64,000 nucleotides of DNA, taken from positions 51,824,443 to 51,888,442 of the forward strand of contig CP136068.1 in assembly GCA_032622095.1 (NCBI GenBank), given 5' to 3'. The position numbers and the translations under genes were made by a program. Shown here one piece after another: positions 18,681 through 33,500 of the stretch (positions are counted from its first letter, which is position 1; every line of letters starts with the position of its first letter). Source of the DNA: Siphonodentalium dalli (Eukaryota; Mollusca; Scaphopoda; Gadilida; Siphonodentaliidae). Under the pieces are notes generated by a model. It did not search any database, was not told where the DNA came from, and worked only from the letters and a program-made list of their open reading frames with translations.

Positions 18681-21600
18681 TGAATGTATTCATAATAACT
18701 ATAGAATGGAAAACCTGAACAAAGCGATATAACACTACTCTGAATGTATTCATACAAACTATGGAATGGAAAACCCGACCAAAGCGATATAACTCTCCTC
18801 TGAATGTATTCATAATAACTATAGAATGGAAAACCCGACCAAAGCGATATAACTCTCCTCTGAATGTATTCATAATAACTATAGAATGGAAAACCTGAAC
18901 AAAGCGATATAACACTACTCTGAATGTATTCATAATAACTATAGAATGGAAAACCCGAACAAAGTGATATAACTCTCATCTGAATGTATTCATAATAACT
19001 ATAGAATGGAAAACCTGAACAAAGCGATATAACACTACTCTGAATATATTCATAATAACTATAGAATGGAAAACCTGAACAAAGCGATATAACACTACTC
19101 TGAATGTATTCATAATAACTATAGAATGGAAAACCCGAACAAAGTGATATAACTCTCATCTGAATGTATTCATAATAACTATAGAATGGAAAACCTGACC
19201 AAAGCGATATAACACTACTCTGAATGTATTCATAATAACTATAGAATGGAAAACCTGAACAAAGCGATATAACACTACTCTGAATGTATTCATAATAACT
19301 ATAGAATGGAAAACCTGAACAAAGCGATATAACTCTCATCTGAATGTATTCATAATAACTATAGAATGGAAAACCTGAACAAAGCGATATAACACTACTC
19401 TGAATGTATTCATAATAACTATAGAATGGAAAACCTGAACAAAGTGATATAACTCTCCTCTGAATGTATTCATAATAACTATAGAATGTAAAACCTGAAC
19501 AAAGCGATATAACACTACTCTGAATGTATTCATAATAACTATAGAATGGAAAACCTGAACAAAGTGATATAACACTACTCTAAATATATTCATACAAACT
19601 ATAGAATGGAAAACCTGAACAAAGCGATATAACTCTCATCTGAATGTATTCATAATAACTATAGAATGGAAAACCTGAACAAAGTGATATAACACTACTC
19701 TGAATATATTCATACAAACTATAGAATGGAAAACCTGAACAAAGTGATATAACTCTCATCTGAATGTATTCATAATAACTATAGAATGGAAAACCTGACC
19801 AAAGCGATATAACACTACTCTGAATGTATTCATAATAACTATAGAATGGAAAACCTGAACAAAGCGATATAACACTACTCTGAATGTATTCATAATAACT
19901 ATAGAATGGAAAACCTGAACAAAGTGATATAACTCTCATCTGAATGTATTCATAATAACTATAGAATGGAAAACCTGACCAAAGCGATATAACACTACTC
20001 TGAATGTATTCATAATAACTATAGAATGGAAAACCTGAACAAAGCGATATAACACTACTCTGAATGTATTCATAATAACTATAGAATGGAAAACCTGAAC
20101 AAAGCGATATAACTCTCATCTGAATGTATTCATAATAACTATAGAATGGAAAACCTGAACAAAGCGATATAACACTACTCTGAATGTATTCATAATAACT
20201 ATAGAATGGAAAACCTGAACAAAGCGATATAACACTACTCTGAATGTATTCATAATAACTATAGAATGGAAAACCTGAACAAAGCGATATAACACTACTC
20301 TGAATGTATTCATAATAACTATAGAATGGAAAACCTGAACAAAGCAATATAACTCTCATCTGAATGTATTCATAATAACTATAGAATGGAAAACCTGAAC
20401 AAAGCGATATAACACTACTCTGAATGTATTCATAATAACTATAGAATGGAAAACCTTAACAAAGTGATATAACTCTCCTCTGAATGTATTCATAATAACT
20501 ATTGAATGGAAAACCTGAACAAAGCGATATAACACTACTCTGAATGTATTCATAATAACTATAGAATGGAAAACCTGAACAAAGTGATATAACACTACTC
20601 TAAATATATTCATACAAACTATAGAATGGAAAACCTGAACAAAGCGATATAACTCTCATCTGAATGTATTCATAATAACTATAGAATGGAAAACCTGAAC
20701 AAAGTGATATAACACTACTCTGAATATATTCATACAAACTATAGAATGGAAAACCTGAACAAAGTGATATAACTCTCATCTGAATGTATTCATAATAACT
20801 ATAGAATGGAAAACCTGACCAAAGCGATATAACACTACTCTGAATGTATTCATAATAACTATAGAATGGAAAACCTGAACAAAGTGATATAACTCTCATC
20901 TGAATGTATTCATAATAACTATAGAATGGAAAACCTGACCAAAGCGATATAACACTACTCTGAATGTATTCATAATAACTATAGAATGGAAAACCTGAAC
21001 AAAGCGATATAACACTACTCTGAATGTATTCATAATAACTATAGAATGGAAAACCTGAACAAAGCGATATAACTCTCATCTGAATGTATTCATAATAACT
21101 ATAGAATGGAAAACCTGAACAAAGCGATATAACACTACTCTGAATGTATTCATAATAACTATAGAATGGAAAACCTGAACAAAGCGATATAACACTACTC
21201 TGAATGTATTCATAATAACTATAGAATGGAAAACCTGAACAAAGCGATATAACTCTCATCTGAATGTATTCATAATAACTATAGAATGGAAAACCTGAAC
21301 AAAGTGATATAACACTACTCTGAATATATTCATACAAACTATAGAATGGAAAACCTGACCAAAGCGATATAACACTACTCTGAATGTATTCATAATAACT
21401 ATAGAATGGAAAACCTGAACAAAGTGATATAACTCTCATCTGAATGTATTCATAATAACTATAGAATGGAAAACCTGAACAAAGTGATATAACACTACTC
21501 TGAATGTATTCATAATAACTATATAATGGAAAACCTGAACAAAGTGATATAACACTACTCTAAATATATTCATACAAACTATAGAATGGAAAACCTGAAC

Positions 21601-22899
21601 AAAGCGATATAACTCTCATCTGAATGTATTCATAATAACTATAGAATGGAAAACCTGAACAAAGTGATATAACACTACTCTGAATATATTCATACAAACT
21701 ATAGAATGGAAAACCTGACCAAAGCGATATAACACTACTCTGAATGTATTCATAATAACTATAGAATGGAAAACCTGAACAAAGTGATATAACTCTCATC
21801 TGAATGTATTCATAATAACTATAGAATGGAAAACCTGAACAAAGCGATATAACACTACTCTGAATGTATTCATAATAACTATAGAATGGAAAACCTGACC
21901 AAAGCGATATAACACTACTCTGAATGTATTCATAATAACTATAGAATGGAAAACCTGACCAAAGCGATATAACTCTCATCTGAATGTATTCATAATAACT
22001 ATAGAATGGAAAACCTGAACAAAGTGATATAACACTACTCTGAATGTATTCATAATAACTATAGAATGGAAAACCTGAACAAAGTGATATAACACTACTC
22101 TGAATATATTCATAATAACTATAGAATGGAAAACCTGAACAAAGTGATATAACACTACTCTGAATGTATTCATAATAACTATAGAATGGAAAACCTGAAC
22201 AAAGTGATATAACACTACTCTGAATATATTCATACAAACTATGGAATGGAAAACCTGAACAAAGTGATATAACTCTACTCTGAATGTATTCATAATAACT
22301 ATAGAATGGAAAACCTGAACAAAGCGATATAACTCTCATCTGAATGTATTCATAATAACTATAGAATGGAAAACCTGAACAAAGTGATATAACACTACTC
22401 TGAATATATTCATACAAACTATAGAATGGAAAACCTGAACAAAGCGATATAACTCTCATCTGAATGTATTCATAATAACTATAGAATGGAAAACCTGAAC
22501 AAAGCGATATAACACTACTCTGAATATATTCATACAAACTATAGAATGGAAAACCTGAACAAAGTGATATAACACTACTCTGAATGTATTCATAATAACT
22601 ATAGAATGGAAAACCTGAACAAAGTGATATAACACTACTCTGAATGTATTCATAATAACTATAGAATGGAAAACCCGAACAAAGCGATATAACACTACTC
22701 TGAATATATTCATAATAACTATAGAATGGAAAACCTGAACAAAGTGATATAACTCTCATCTGAATGTATTCATAATAACTATAGAATGGAAAACCTGAAC
22801 AAAGTGATATAACACTACTCTGAATATATTCATACAAACTATAGAATGGAAAACCTGAACAAAGCGATATAACTCTCATCTGAATGTATTCATAATAAC

Positions 22900-25380
22900 T
22901 CTAGAATGGAAAACCTGAACAAAGTGATATAACACTACTCTGAATGTATTCATAATAACTATAGAATGGAAAACCCGACCAAAGCGATATAACTCTCATC
23001 TGAATGTATTCATAATAAATATAGAATGGAAAACCTGAACAAAGCGATATAACACTACTCTGAATGTATTCATAATAACTATAGAATGGAAAACCTGAAC
23101 AAAGTGATATAACACTACTCTGAATGTATTCATAATAACTATAGAATGGAAAACCCGACCAAAGCGATATAACTCTCATCTGAATGTATTCATAATAACT
23201 ATAGAATGGAAAACCTGAACTAAGCGATATAACACTACTCTGAATGTATTCATAATAACTATAGAATGGAAAACCTGAACAAAGCGATATAACACTACTC
23301 TGAATGTATTCATAATAACTATAGAATGGAAAACCTGAACAAAGTGATATAACACTACTCTGAATGTATTCATAATAACTATAGAATGGAAAACCTGAAC
23401 AAAGTGATATAACTCTCATCTGAATGTATTCATAATAACTATAGAATGGAAAACCTGACCAAAGCGATATAACACTACTCTGAATGTATTCATACAAACT
23501 ATGGAATGGAAAACCTGAACAAAGCGATATACCTCTCATCTGAATGTATTCATAATAACTATAGAATCGAAAACCTGAACAAAGCGATATAACACTACTC
23601 TGAATGTATTCATAATAACTATAGAATGGTAAACCTGAACAAAGCGATATAACTCTACTCTGAATGTATTCATAATAACTATAGAATGGAAAACCTGAAC
23701 AAAGTGATATAACTCTCATCTGAATGTATTCATAATAACTATAGAATGGAAAACCTGAACAAAGTGATATAACTCTACTCTGAATGTATTCATAATAACT
23801 ATAGAATGGAAAACCTGAACAAAGTGATATAACTCTCATCTGAATGTATTCATAATAACTATAGAATGGAAAACCTGAACAAAGCGATATAACACTACTC
23901 TGAATGTATTCATAATAACTATAGAATGGAAAACCCGAACAAAGCGATATAACTCTCATCTGAATGTATTCATAATAACTATAGAATGGAAAACCTGAAC
24001 AAAGTGATATAACACTACTCTGAATGTATTCATAATAACTATAGAATGGAAAACCTGAACAAAGTGATATAACACTACTCTGAATATATTCATAATAACT
24101 ATAGAATGGAAAACCTGAACAAAGCGATATAACACTACTCTGAATGTATTCATAATAACTATAGAATGGAAAACCTGACCAAAGCGATATAACTCTCATC
24201 TGAATGTATTCATAATAACTATAGAATGGAAAACCTGAACAAAGTGATATAACACTACTCTGAATGTATTCATAATAACTATAGAATGGAAAACCCGACC
24301 AAAGCGATATAACTCTCATCTGAATGTATTCATAATAAATATAGAATGGAAAACCTGAACAAAGCGATATAACACTACTCTGAATGTATTCATAATAACT
24401 ATAGAATGGAAAACCTGAACAAAGTGATATAACACTACTCTGAATGTATTCATAATAACTATAGAATGGAAAACCCGACCAAAGCGATATAACTCTCATC
24501 TGAATGTATTCATAATAACTATAGAATGGAAAACCTGAACAAAGCGATATAACACTACTCTGAATGTATTCATAATAACTATAGAATGGAAAACCTGAAC
24601 AAAGCGATATAACACTACTCTGAATGTATTCATAATAACTATAGAATGGAAAACCTGAACAAAGTGATATAACACTACTCTGAATGTATTCATAATAACT
24701 ATAGAATGGAAAACCTGAACAAAGTGATATAACTCTCATCTGAATGTATTCATAATAACTATAGAATGGAAAACCTGACCAAAGCGATATAACACTACTC
24801 TGAATGTATTCATACAAACTATGGAATGGAAAACCTGAACAAAGCGATATAACTCTCATCTGAATGTATTCATAATAACTATAGAATCGAAAACCTGAAC
24901 AAAGCGATATAACACTACTCTGAATGTATTCATAATAACTATAGAATGGTAAACCTGAACAAAGCGATATAACTCTACTCTGAATGTATTCATAATAACT
25001 ATAGAATGGAAAACCTGAACAAAGTGATATAACTCTCATCTGAATGTATTCATAATAACTATAGAATGGAAAACCTGAACAAAGTGATATAACTCTACTC
25101 TGAATGTATTCATAATAACTATAGAATGGAAAACCTGAACAAAGTGATATAACTCTCATCTGAATGTATTCATAATAACTATAGAATGGAAAACCTGAAC
25201 AAAGCGATATAACACTACTCTGAATGTATTCATAATAACTATAGAATGGAAAACCCGAACAAAGCGATATAACTCTCATCTGAATGTATTCATAATAACT
25301 ATAGAATGGAAAACCTGAACAAAGTGATATAACACTACTCTGAATGTATTCATAATAACTACAGAATGGAAAACCTGAAC
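22900..25380. repeat. tandem higher-order duplication with 1320-bp offset
   Basis: Rare marker variants recur 1320 bp (22 units) apart: AATAAATATAGAATGG at ~23014 and ~24334, the paired CTATGGAATGG unit, AGAATCGAAAAC at ~23565 and ~24885, and ATGGTAAACC at ~23627 and ~24947. Agreement runs about 22900-24060 against 24220-25380. Confidence 0.85.
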
Positions 25381-28300
25381 AAAGCGATATAACTCTCATC
25401 TGAATGTATTCATAATAACTATAGATTGGAAAACCTGAACAAAGCGATATAACACTACTCTGAATATATTCATACAAACTATAGAATGGAAAACCTGAAC
25501 AAAGTGATATAACTCTCATCTGAATGTATTTATAATAACTATAGAATGGAAAACCTGAACAAAGTGATATAACACTACTCTGAATGTATTCATAATAACT
25601 ATAGAATGGAAAACCTGAACAAAGTGATATAACTCTCATCTGAATGTATTCATAATAACTATAGAATGGAAAACCTGAACAAAGCGATATAACACTACTC
25701 TGAATATATTCATACAAACTATAGAATGGAAAACCTGAACAAAGTGATATAACTCTCATCTGAATGTATTCATAATAACTATAGAATGGAAAACCTGAAC
25801 AAAGTGATATAACACTACTCTGAATGTATTCATAATAACTATAGAATGGAAAACCTGAACAAAGTGATATAACACTACTCTGAATGTATTCATAATAACT
25901 ATAGAATGGAAAACCCGACCAAAGCGATATAACTCTCATCTGAATGTATTCATAATAACTATAGAATGGAAAACCTGAACAAAGCGATATAACACTACTC
26001 TGAATATATTCATAATAACTATAGAATGGAAAACCTGAACAAAGCGATATAACTCTCATCTGAAATTCTGAATGTATTCATAATAACTATAGAATGGAAA
26101 ACCTGAACAAAGCGATATAACACTACTCTGAATATATTCATACAAACTATAGAATGGAAAACCTGAACAAAGCGATATAACTCTCATCTGAATGTATTCA
26201 TAATACTATAGAATGGAAAACCTGAACAAAGTGATATAACACTACTCTGAATGTATTCATAATAACTATAGAATGGAAAACCTGAACAAAGTGATATAAC
26301 TCTACTCTGAATGTATTCATAATAACTATAGAATGGAAAACCTGAACAAAGCGATATAACTCTCATCTGAATGTATTCATAATAACTATAGAATGGAAAA
26401 CCTGAACAAAGCGATATAACACTACTCTGAATATATTCATACAAACTATAGAATGGAAAACCTGAACAAAGCAATATAACTCTCATCTGAATGTATTCAT
26501 AATAACTCTAGAATGGAAAACCTGACCAAAGCGATATAACACTACTCTGAATATATTCATACAAACTATAGAATGGAAAACCTGAACAAAGTGATATAAC
26601 ACTACTCTGAATGTATTCATAATAACAATAGAATGGAAAACCTGAACAAAGCGATATAACTCTCATCTGAATGTATTCATAATAACTATAGAATGGAAAA
26701 CCCGAACAAAGCGATATAACTCTCATCTGAATGTATTCATAATAACTATAGAATGGAAAACCTGAACAAAGCGATATAACACTACTCTGAATATATTCAT
26801 ACAAACTATAGAATGGAAAACATGAACAAAGCGATATAACTCTCATCTGAATGTATTCATAATAACTCTAGAATGGAAAACCTGACCAAAGCGATATAAC
26901 ACTACTCTGAATATATTCATACAAACTATAGAATGGAAAACCTGAACAAAGTGATATAACACTACTCTGAATATATTCATAATAACTATAGAATGGAAAA
27001 CCTGAACAAAGCGATATAACACTACTCTGAATATATTCATACAAACTATAGAATGGAAAACCTGAACAAAGTGATATAACTCTCATCTGAATGTATTCAT
27101 AATAACTATAGAATGGAAAACCTGAACAAAGTGATATAACACTACTCTGAATGTATTCATAATAACTATAGAATGGAAAACCTGAACAAAGCGATATAAC
27201 TCTCATCTGAATGTATTCATAATAACTATAGAATGGAAAACCTGAACAAAGTGATATAACTCTCATCTGAATGTATTCATAATAACTATAGAATGGAAAA
27301 CCCGAACAAAGCGATATAACTCTCATCTGAATGTATTCATAATAACTATAGAATGGAAAACCTGAACAAAGCGATATAACACTACTCTGAATATATTCAT
27401 ACAAACTATAGAATGGAAAACCTGAACAAAGCAATATAACTCTCATCTGAATGTATTCATAATAACTCTAGAATGGAAAACCTGACCAAAGCGATATAAC
27501 ACTACTCTGAATATATTCATACAAACTATAGAATGGAAAACCTGAACAAAGTGATATAACACTACTCTGAATATATTCATAATAACTATAGAATGGAAAA
27601 CCTGAACAAAGCGATATAACACTACTCTGAATATATTCATACAAACTATAGAATGGAAAACCTGAACAAAGTGATATAACTCTCATCTGAATGTATTCAT
27701 AATAACTATAGAATGGAAAACCTGAACAAAGTGATATAACACTACTCTGAATGTATTCATAATAACTATAGAATGGAAAACCTGAACAAAGCGATATAAC
27801 TCTCATCTGAATGTATTCATAATAACTATAGAATGGAAAACCTGAACAAAGTGATATAACTCTCATCTGAATGTATTCATAATAACTATAGAATGGAAAA
27901 CCCGAACAAAGTGATATAACTCTCATCTGAATGTATTCATAATAACTATAGAATGGAAAACCTGAACAAAGCGATATAACTCTCATCTGAATGTATTCAT
28001 AATAACTATAGAATGGAAAACCTGAACAAAGCGATATAACACTACTCTGAATATATTCATACAAACTATAGAATGGAAAACCTGAACAAAGCGATATAAC
28101 TCTCATCTGAATGTATTCATAATAACTCTAGAATGGAAAACCTGACCAAAGCGATATAACACTACTCTGAATATATTCATACAAACTATAGAATGGAAAA
28201 CCTGAACAAAGTGATATAACACTACTCTGAATATATTCATACAAACTATAGAATGGAAAACCTGAACAAAGTGATATAACACTACTCTGAATATATTCAT

Positions 28301-28600
28301 AATAACTATAGAATGGAAAACCTGAACAAAGTGATATAACTCTCATCTGAATGTATTCATAATAACTATAGAATGGAAAACCCGACCAAAGTGATATAAC
28401 ACTACTCTGAATGTATTCATAATAACTATAGAATGGAAAACCTGAACAAAGCGATATAACTCTCATCTGAATGTATTCATAATAACTATAGAATGGAAAA
28501 CCTGAACAAAGTGATATAACTCTCATCTGAATGTATTCATAATAACTATAGAATGGAAAACCCGAACAAAGCGATATAACTCTCATCTGAATGTATTCAT
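23387..28600. repeat. ~5.2-kb block duplicated within the array at 31141-36350
   Basis: The same private variants, including the 1320-bp tandem pair, the 68-bp unit and the 59-bp unit, recur at a constant +7754 bp offset (24887 to 32641, 26061 to 33815, 26507 to 34261). Only occasional single-base differences were seen (for example GCAATA at 27431 against GCGATA). Part of it (26061-~27450) is found a third time at 43684-~45070, offset 17623. Confidence 0.85.
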
Positions 28601-29507
28601 AATAACTCTAGAATGGAAAACCTGACCAAAGCGATATAACACTACTCTGAATATATTCATACAAACTATAGAATGGAAAACATGAACAAAGTGATATAAC
28701 ACTACTCTGAATATATTCATACAAACTATAGAATGGAAAACCTGAACAAAGTGATATAACACTACTCTGAATATATTCATAATAACTATAGAATGGAAAA
28801 CCTGAACAAAGTGATATAACTCTCATCTGAATGTATTCATAATAACTATAGAATGGAAAACCTGAACAAAGTGATATAACACTACTCTGAATGTATTCAT
28901 AATAACTACAGAATGGAAAACCTGAACAAAGCGATATAACTCTCATCTGAATGTATTCATAATAACTATAGAATGGAAAACCTGAACAAAGCGATATAAC
29001 ACTACTCTGAATATATTCATACAAACTATAGAATGGAAAACCTGAACAAAGTGATATAACTCTCATCTGAATGTATTCATAATAACTATAGAATGGAAAA
29101 CCTGAACAAAGTGATATAACACTACTCTGAATGTATTCATAATAACTATAGAATGGAAAACCTGAACAAAGTGATATAACTCTCATCTGAATGTATTCAT
29201 AATAACTATAGAATGGAAAACCTGAACAAAGCGATATAACACTACTCTGAATATATTCATACAAACTATAGAATGGAAAACCTGACCAAAGCGATATAAC
29301 TCTCATCTGAATGTATTCATAATAACTATAGAATGGAAAACCTGAACAAAGCGATATAACTCTCATCTGAATGTATTCATAATAACTATAGAATGGAAAA
29401 CCTGAACAAAGCGATATAACACTACTCTGAATATATTCATACAAACTATAGAATGGAAAACCTGAACAAAGCGATATAACTCTCATCTGAATGTATTCAT
29501 AATAACT

Positions 29508-30506
29508 CTAGAATGGAAAACCTGACCAAAGCGATATAACACTACTCTGAATATATTCATACAAACTATAGAATGGAAAACATGAACAAAGTGATATAAC
29601 ACTACTCTGAATATATTCATACAAACTATAGAATGGAAAACCTGAACAAAGTGATATAACACTACTCTGAATATATTCATAATAACTATAGAATGGAAAA
29701 CCTGAACAAAGTGATATAACTCTCATCTGAATGTATTCATAATAACTATAGAATGGAAAACCTGAACAAAGTGATATAACACTACTCTGAATGTATTCAT
29801 AATAACTACAGAATGGAAAACCTGAACAAAGCGATATAACTCTCATCTGAATGTATTCATAATAACTATAGAATGGAAAACCTGAACAAAGCGATATAAC
29901 ACTACTCTGAATATATTCATACAAACTATAGAATGGAAAACCTGAACAAAGTGATATAACTCTCATCTGAATGTATTCATAATAACTATAGAATGGAAAA
30001 CCTGAACAAAGTGATATAACACTACTCTGAATGTATTCATAATAACTATAGAATGGAAAACCTGAACAAAGTGATATAACTCTCATCTGAATGTATTCAT
30101 AATAACTATAGAATGGAAAACCTGAACAAAGCGATATAACACTACTCTGAATATATTCATACAAACTATAGAATGGAAAACCTGAACAAAGTGATATAAC
30201 TCTCATCTGAATGTATTCATAATAACTATAGAATGGAAAACCTGAACAAAGTGATATAACACTACTCTGAATGTATTCATAATAACTATTGAATGGAAAA
30301 CCTGAACAAAGTGATATAACACTACTCTGAATGTATTCATAATAACTATAGAATGGAAAACCCGACCAAAGCGATATAACTCTCATCTGAATGTATTCAT
30401 AATAACTATAGAATGGAAAACCTGAACAAAGCGATATAACACTACTCTGAATATATTCATAATAACTATAGAATGGAAAACCTGAACAAAGCGATATAAC
30501 TCTCAT
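29508..30506. repeat. ~1-kb higher-order repeat present at least four times
   Basis: The block starting at a CTCTAGAATGG unit and ending at the 68-bp unit recurs at 36542-37540, 38649-39647 and 40097-41095 with the same order of variants (for example ACTACAGAATGG then ACTATTGAATGG). Related shortened or altered versions lie at 42444-43682 and 46411-47289. Confidence 0.85.
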
Positions 30507-33500
30507 CTGAAATTCTGAATGTATTCATAATAACTATAGAATGGAAAACCTGAACAAAGCGATATAACACTACTCTGAATATATTCATACAAACTATAGA
30601 ATGGAAAACCTGAACAAAGCGATATAACTCTCATCTGAATGTATTCATAATACTATAGAATGGAAAACCTGAACAAAGTGATATAACACTACTCTGAATG
30701 TATTCATAATAACTATAGAATGGAAAACCTGAACAAAGCGATATAACTCTCATCTGAATGTATTCATAATAACTATAGAATGGAAAACCTGAACAAAGCG
30801 ATATAACTCTCATCTGAATGTATTCATAATAACTATAGAATGGAAAACCTGAACAAAGCGATATAACACTACTCTGAATATATTCATACAAACTATAGAA
30901 TGGAAAACCTGAACAAAGCGATATAACTCTCATCTGAATGTATTCATAATAACTCTAGAATGGAAAACCTGACCAAAGCGATATAACACTACTCTGAATA
31001 TATTCATACAAACTATAGAATGGAAAACCTGAACAAAGTGATATAACACTACTCTGAATGTATTCATAATAACTATAGAATGGAAAACCTGAACAAAGCG
31101 ATATAACTCTCATCTGAATGTATTCATAATAACTATAGAATGGAAAACCTGAACAAAGTGATATAACTCTCATCTGAATGTATTCATAATAACTATAGAA
31201 TGGAAAACCTGACCAAAGCGATATAACACTACTCTGAATGTATTCATACAAACTATGGAATGGAAAACCTGAACAAAGCGATATAACTCTCATCTGAATG
31301 TATTCATAATAACTATAGAATCGAAAACCTGAACAAAGCGATATAACACTACTCTGAATGTATTCATAATAACTATAGAATGGTAAACCTGAACAAAGCG
31401 ATATAACTCTACTCTGAATGTATTCATAATAACTATAGAATGGAAAACCTGAACAAAGTGATATAACTCTCATCTGAATGTATTCATAATAACTATAGAA
31501 TGGAAAACCTGAACAAAGTGATATAACTCTACTCTGAATGTATTCATAATAACTATAGAATGGAAAACCTGAACAAAGTGATATAACTCTCATCTGAATG
31601 TATTCATAATAACTATAGAATGGAAAACCTGAACAAAGCGATATAACACTACTCTGAATGTATTCATAATAACTATAGAATGGAAAACCCGAACAAAGCG
31701 ATATAACTCTCATCTGAATGTATTCATAATAACTATAGAATGGAAAACCTGAACAAAGTGATATAACACTACTCTGAATGTATTCATAATAACTATAGAA
31801 TGGAAAACCTGAACAAAGTGATATAACACTACTCTGAATATATTCATAATAACTATAGAATGGAAAACCTGAACAAAGCGATATAACACTACTCTGAATG
31901 TATTCATAATAACTATAGAATGGAAAACCTGACCAAAGCGATATAACTCTCATCTGAATGTATTCATAATAACTATAGAATGGAAAACCTGAACAAAGTG
32001 ATATAACACTACTCTGAATGTATTCATAATAACTATAGAATGGAAAACCCGACCAAAGCGATATAACTCTCATCTGAATGTATTCATAATAAATATAGAA
32101 TGGAAAACCTGAACAAAGCGATATAACACTACTCTGAATGTATTCATAATAACTATAGAATGGAAAACCTGAACAAAGTGATATAACACTACTCTGAATG
32201 TATTCATAATAACTATAGAATGGAAAACCCGACCAAAGCGATATAACTCTCATCTGAATGTATTCATAATAACTATAGAATGGAAAACCTGAACAAAGCG
32301 ATATAACACTACTCTGAATGTATTCATAATAACTATAGAATGGAAAACCTGAACAAAGCGATATAACACTACTCTGAATGTATTCATAATAACTATAGAA
32401 TGGAAAACCTGAACAAAGTGATATAACACTACTCTGAATGTATTCATAATAACTATAGAATGGAAAACCTGAACAAAGTGATATAACTCTCATCTGAATG
32501 TATTCATAATAACTATAGAATGGAAAACCTGACCAAAGCGATATAACACTACTCTGAATGTATTCATACAAACTATGGAATGGAAAACCTGAACAAAGCG
32601 ATATAACTCTCATCTGAATGTATTCATAATAACTATAGAATCGAAAACCTGAACAAAGCGATATAACACTACTCTGAATGTATTCATAATAACTATAGAA
32701 TGGTAAACCTGAACAAAGCGATATAACTCTACTCTGAATGTATTCATAATAACTATAGAATGGAAAACCTGAACAAAGTGATATAACTCTCATCTGAATG
32801 TATTCATAATAACTATAGAATGGAAAACCTGAACAAAGTGATATAACTCTACTCTGAATGTATTCATAATAACTATAGAATGGAAAACCTGAACAAAGTG
32901 ATATAACTCTCATCTGAATGTATTCATAATAACTATAGAATGGAAAACCTGAACAAAGCGATATAACACTACTCTGAATGTATTCATAATAACTATAGAA
33001 TGGAAAACCCGAACAAAGCGATATAACTCTCATCTGAATGTATTCATAATAACTATAGAATGGAAAACCTGAACAAAGTGATATAACACTACTCTGAATG
33101 TATTCATAATAACTACAGAATGGAAAACCTGAACAAAGCGATATAACTCTCATCTGAATGTATTCATAATAACTATAGATTGGAAAACCTGAACAAAGCG
33201 ATATAACACTACTCTGAATATATTCATACAAACTATAGAATGGAAAACCTGAACAAAGTGATATAACTCTCATCTGAATGTATTTATAATAACTATAGAA
33301 TGGAAAACCTGAACAAAGTGATATAACACTACTCTGAATGTATTCATAATAACTATAGAATGGAAAACCTGAACAAAGTGATATAACTCTCATCTGAATG
33401 TATTCATAATAACTATAGAATGGAAAACCTGAACAAAGCGATATAACACTACTCTGAATATATTCATACAAACTATAGAATGGAAAACCTGAACAAAGTG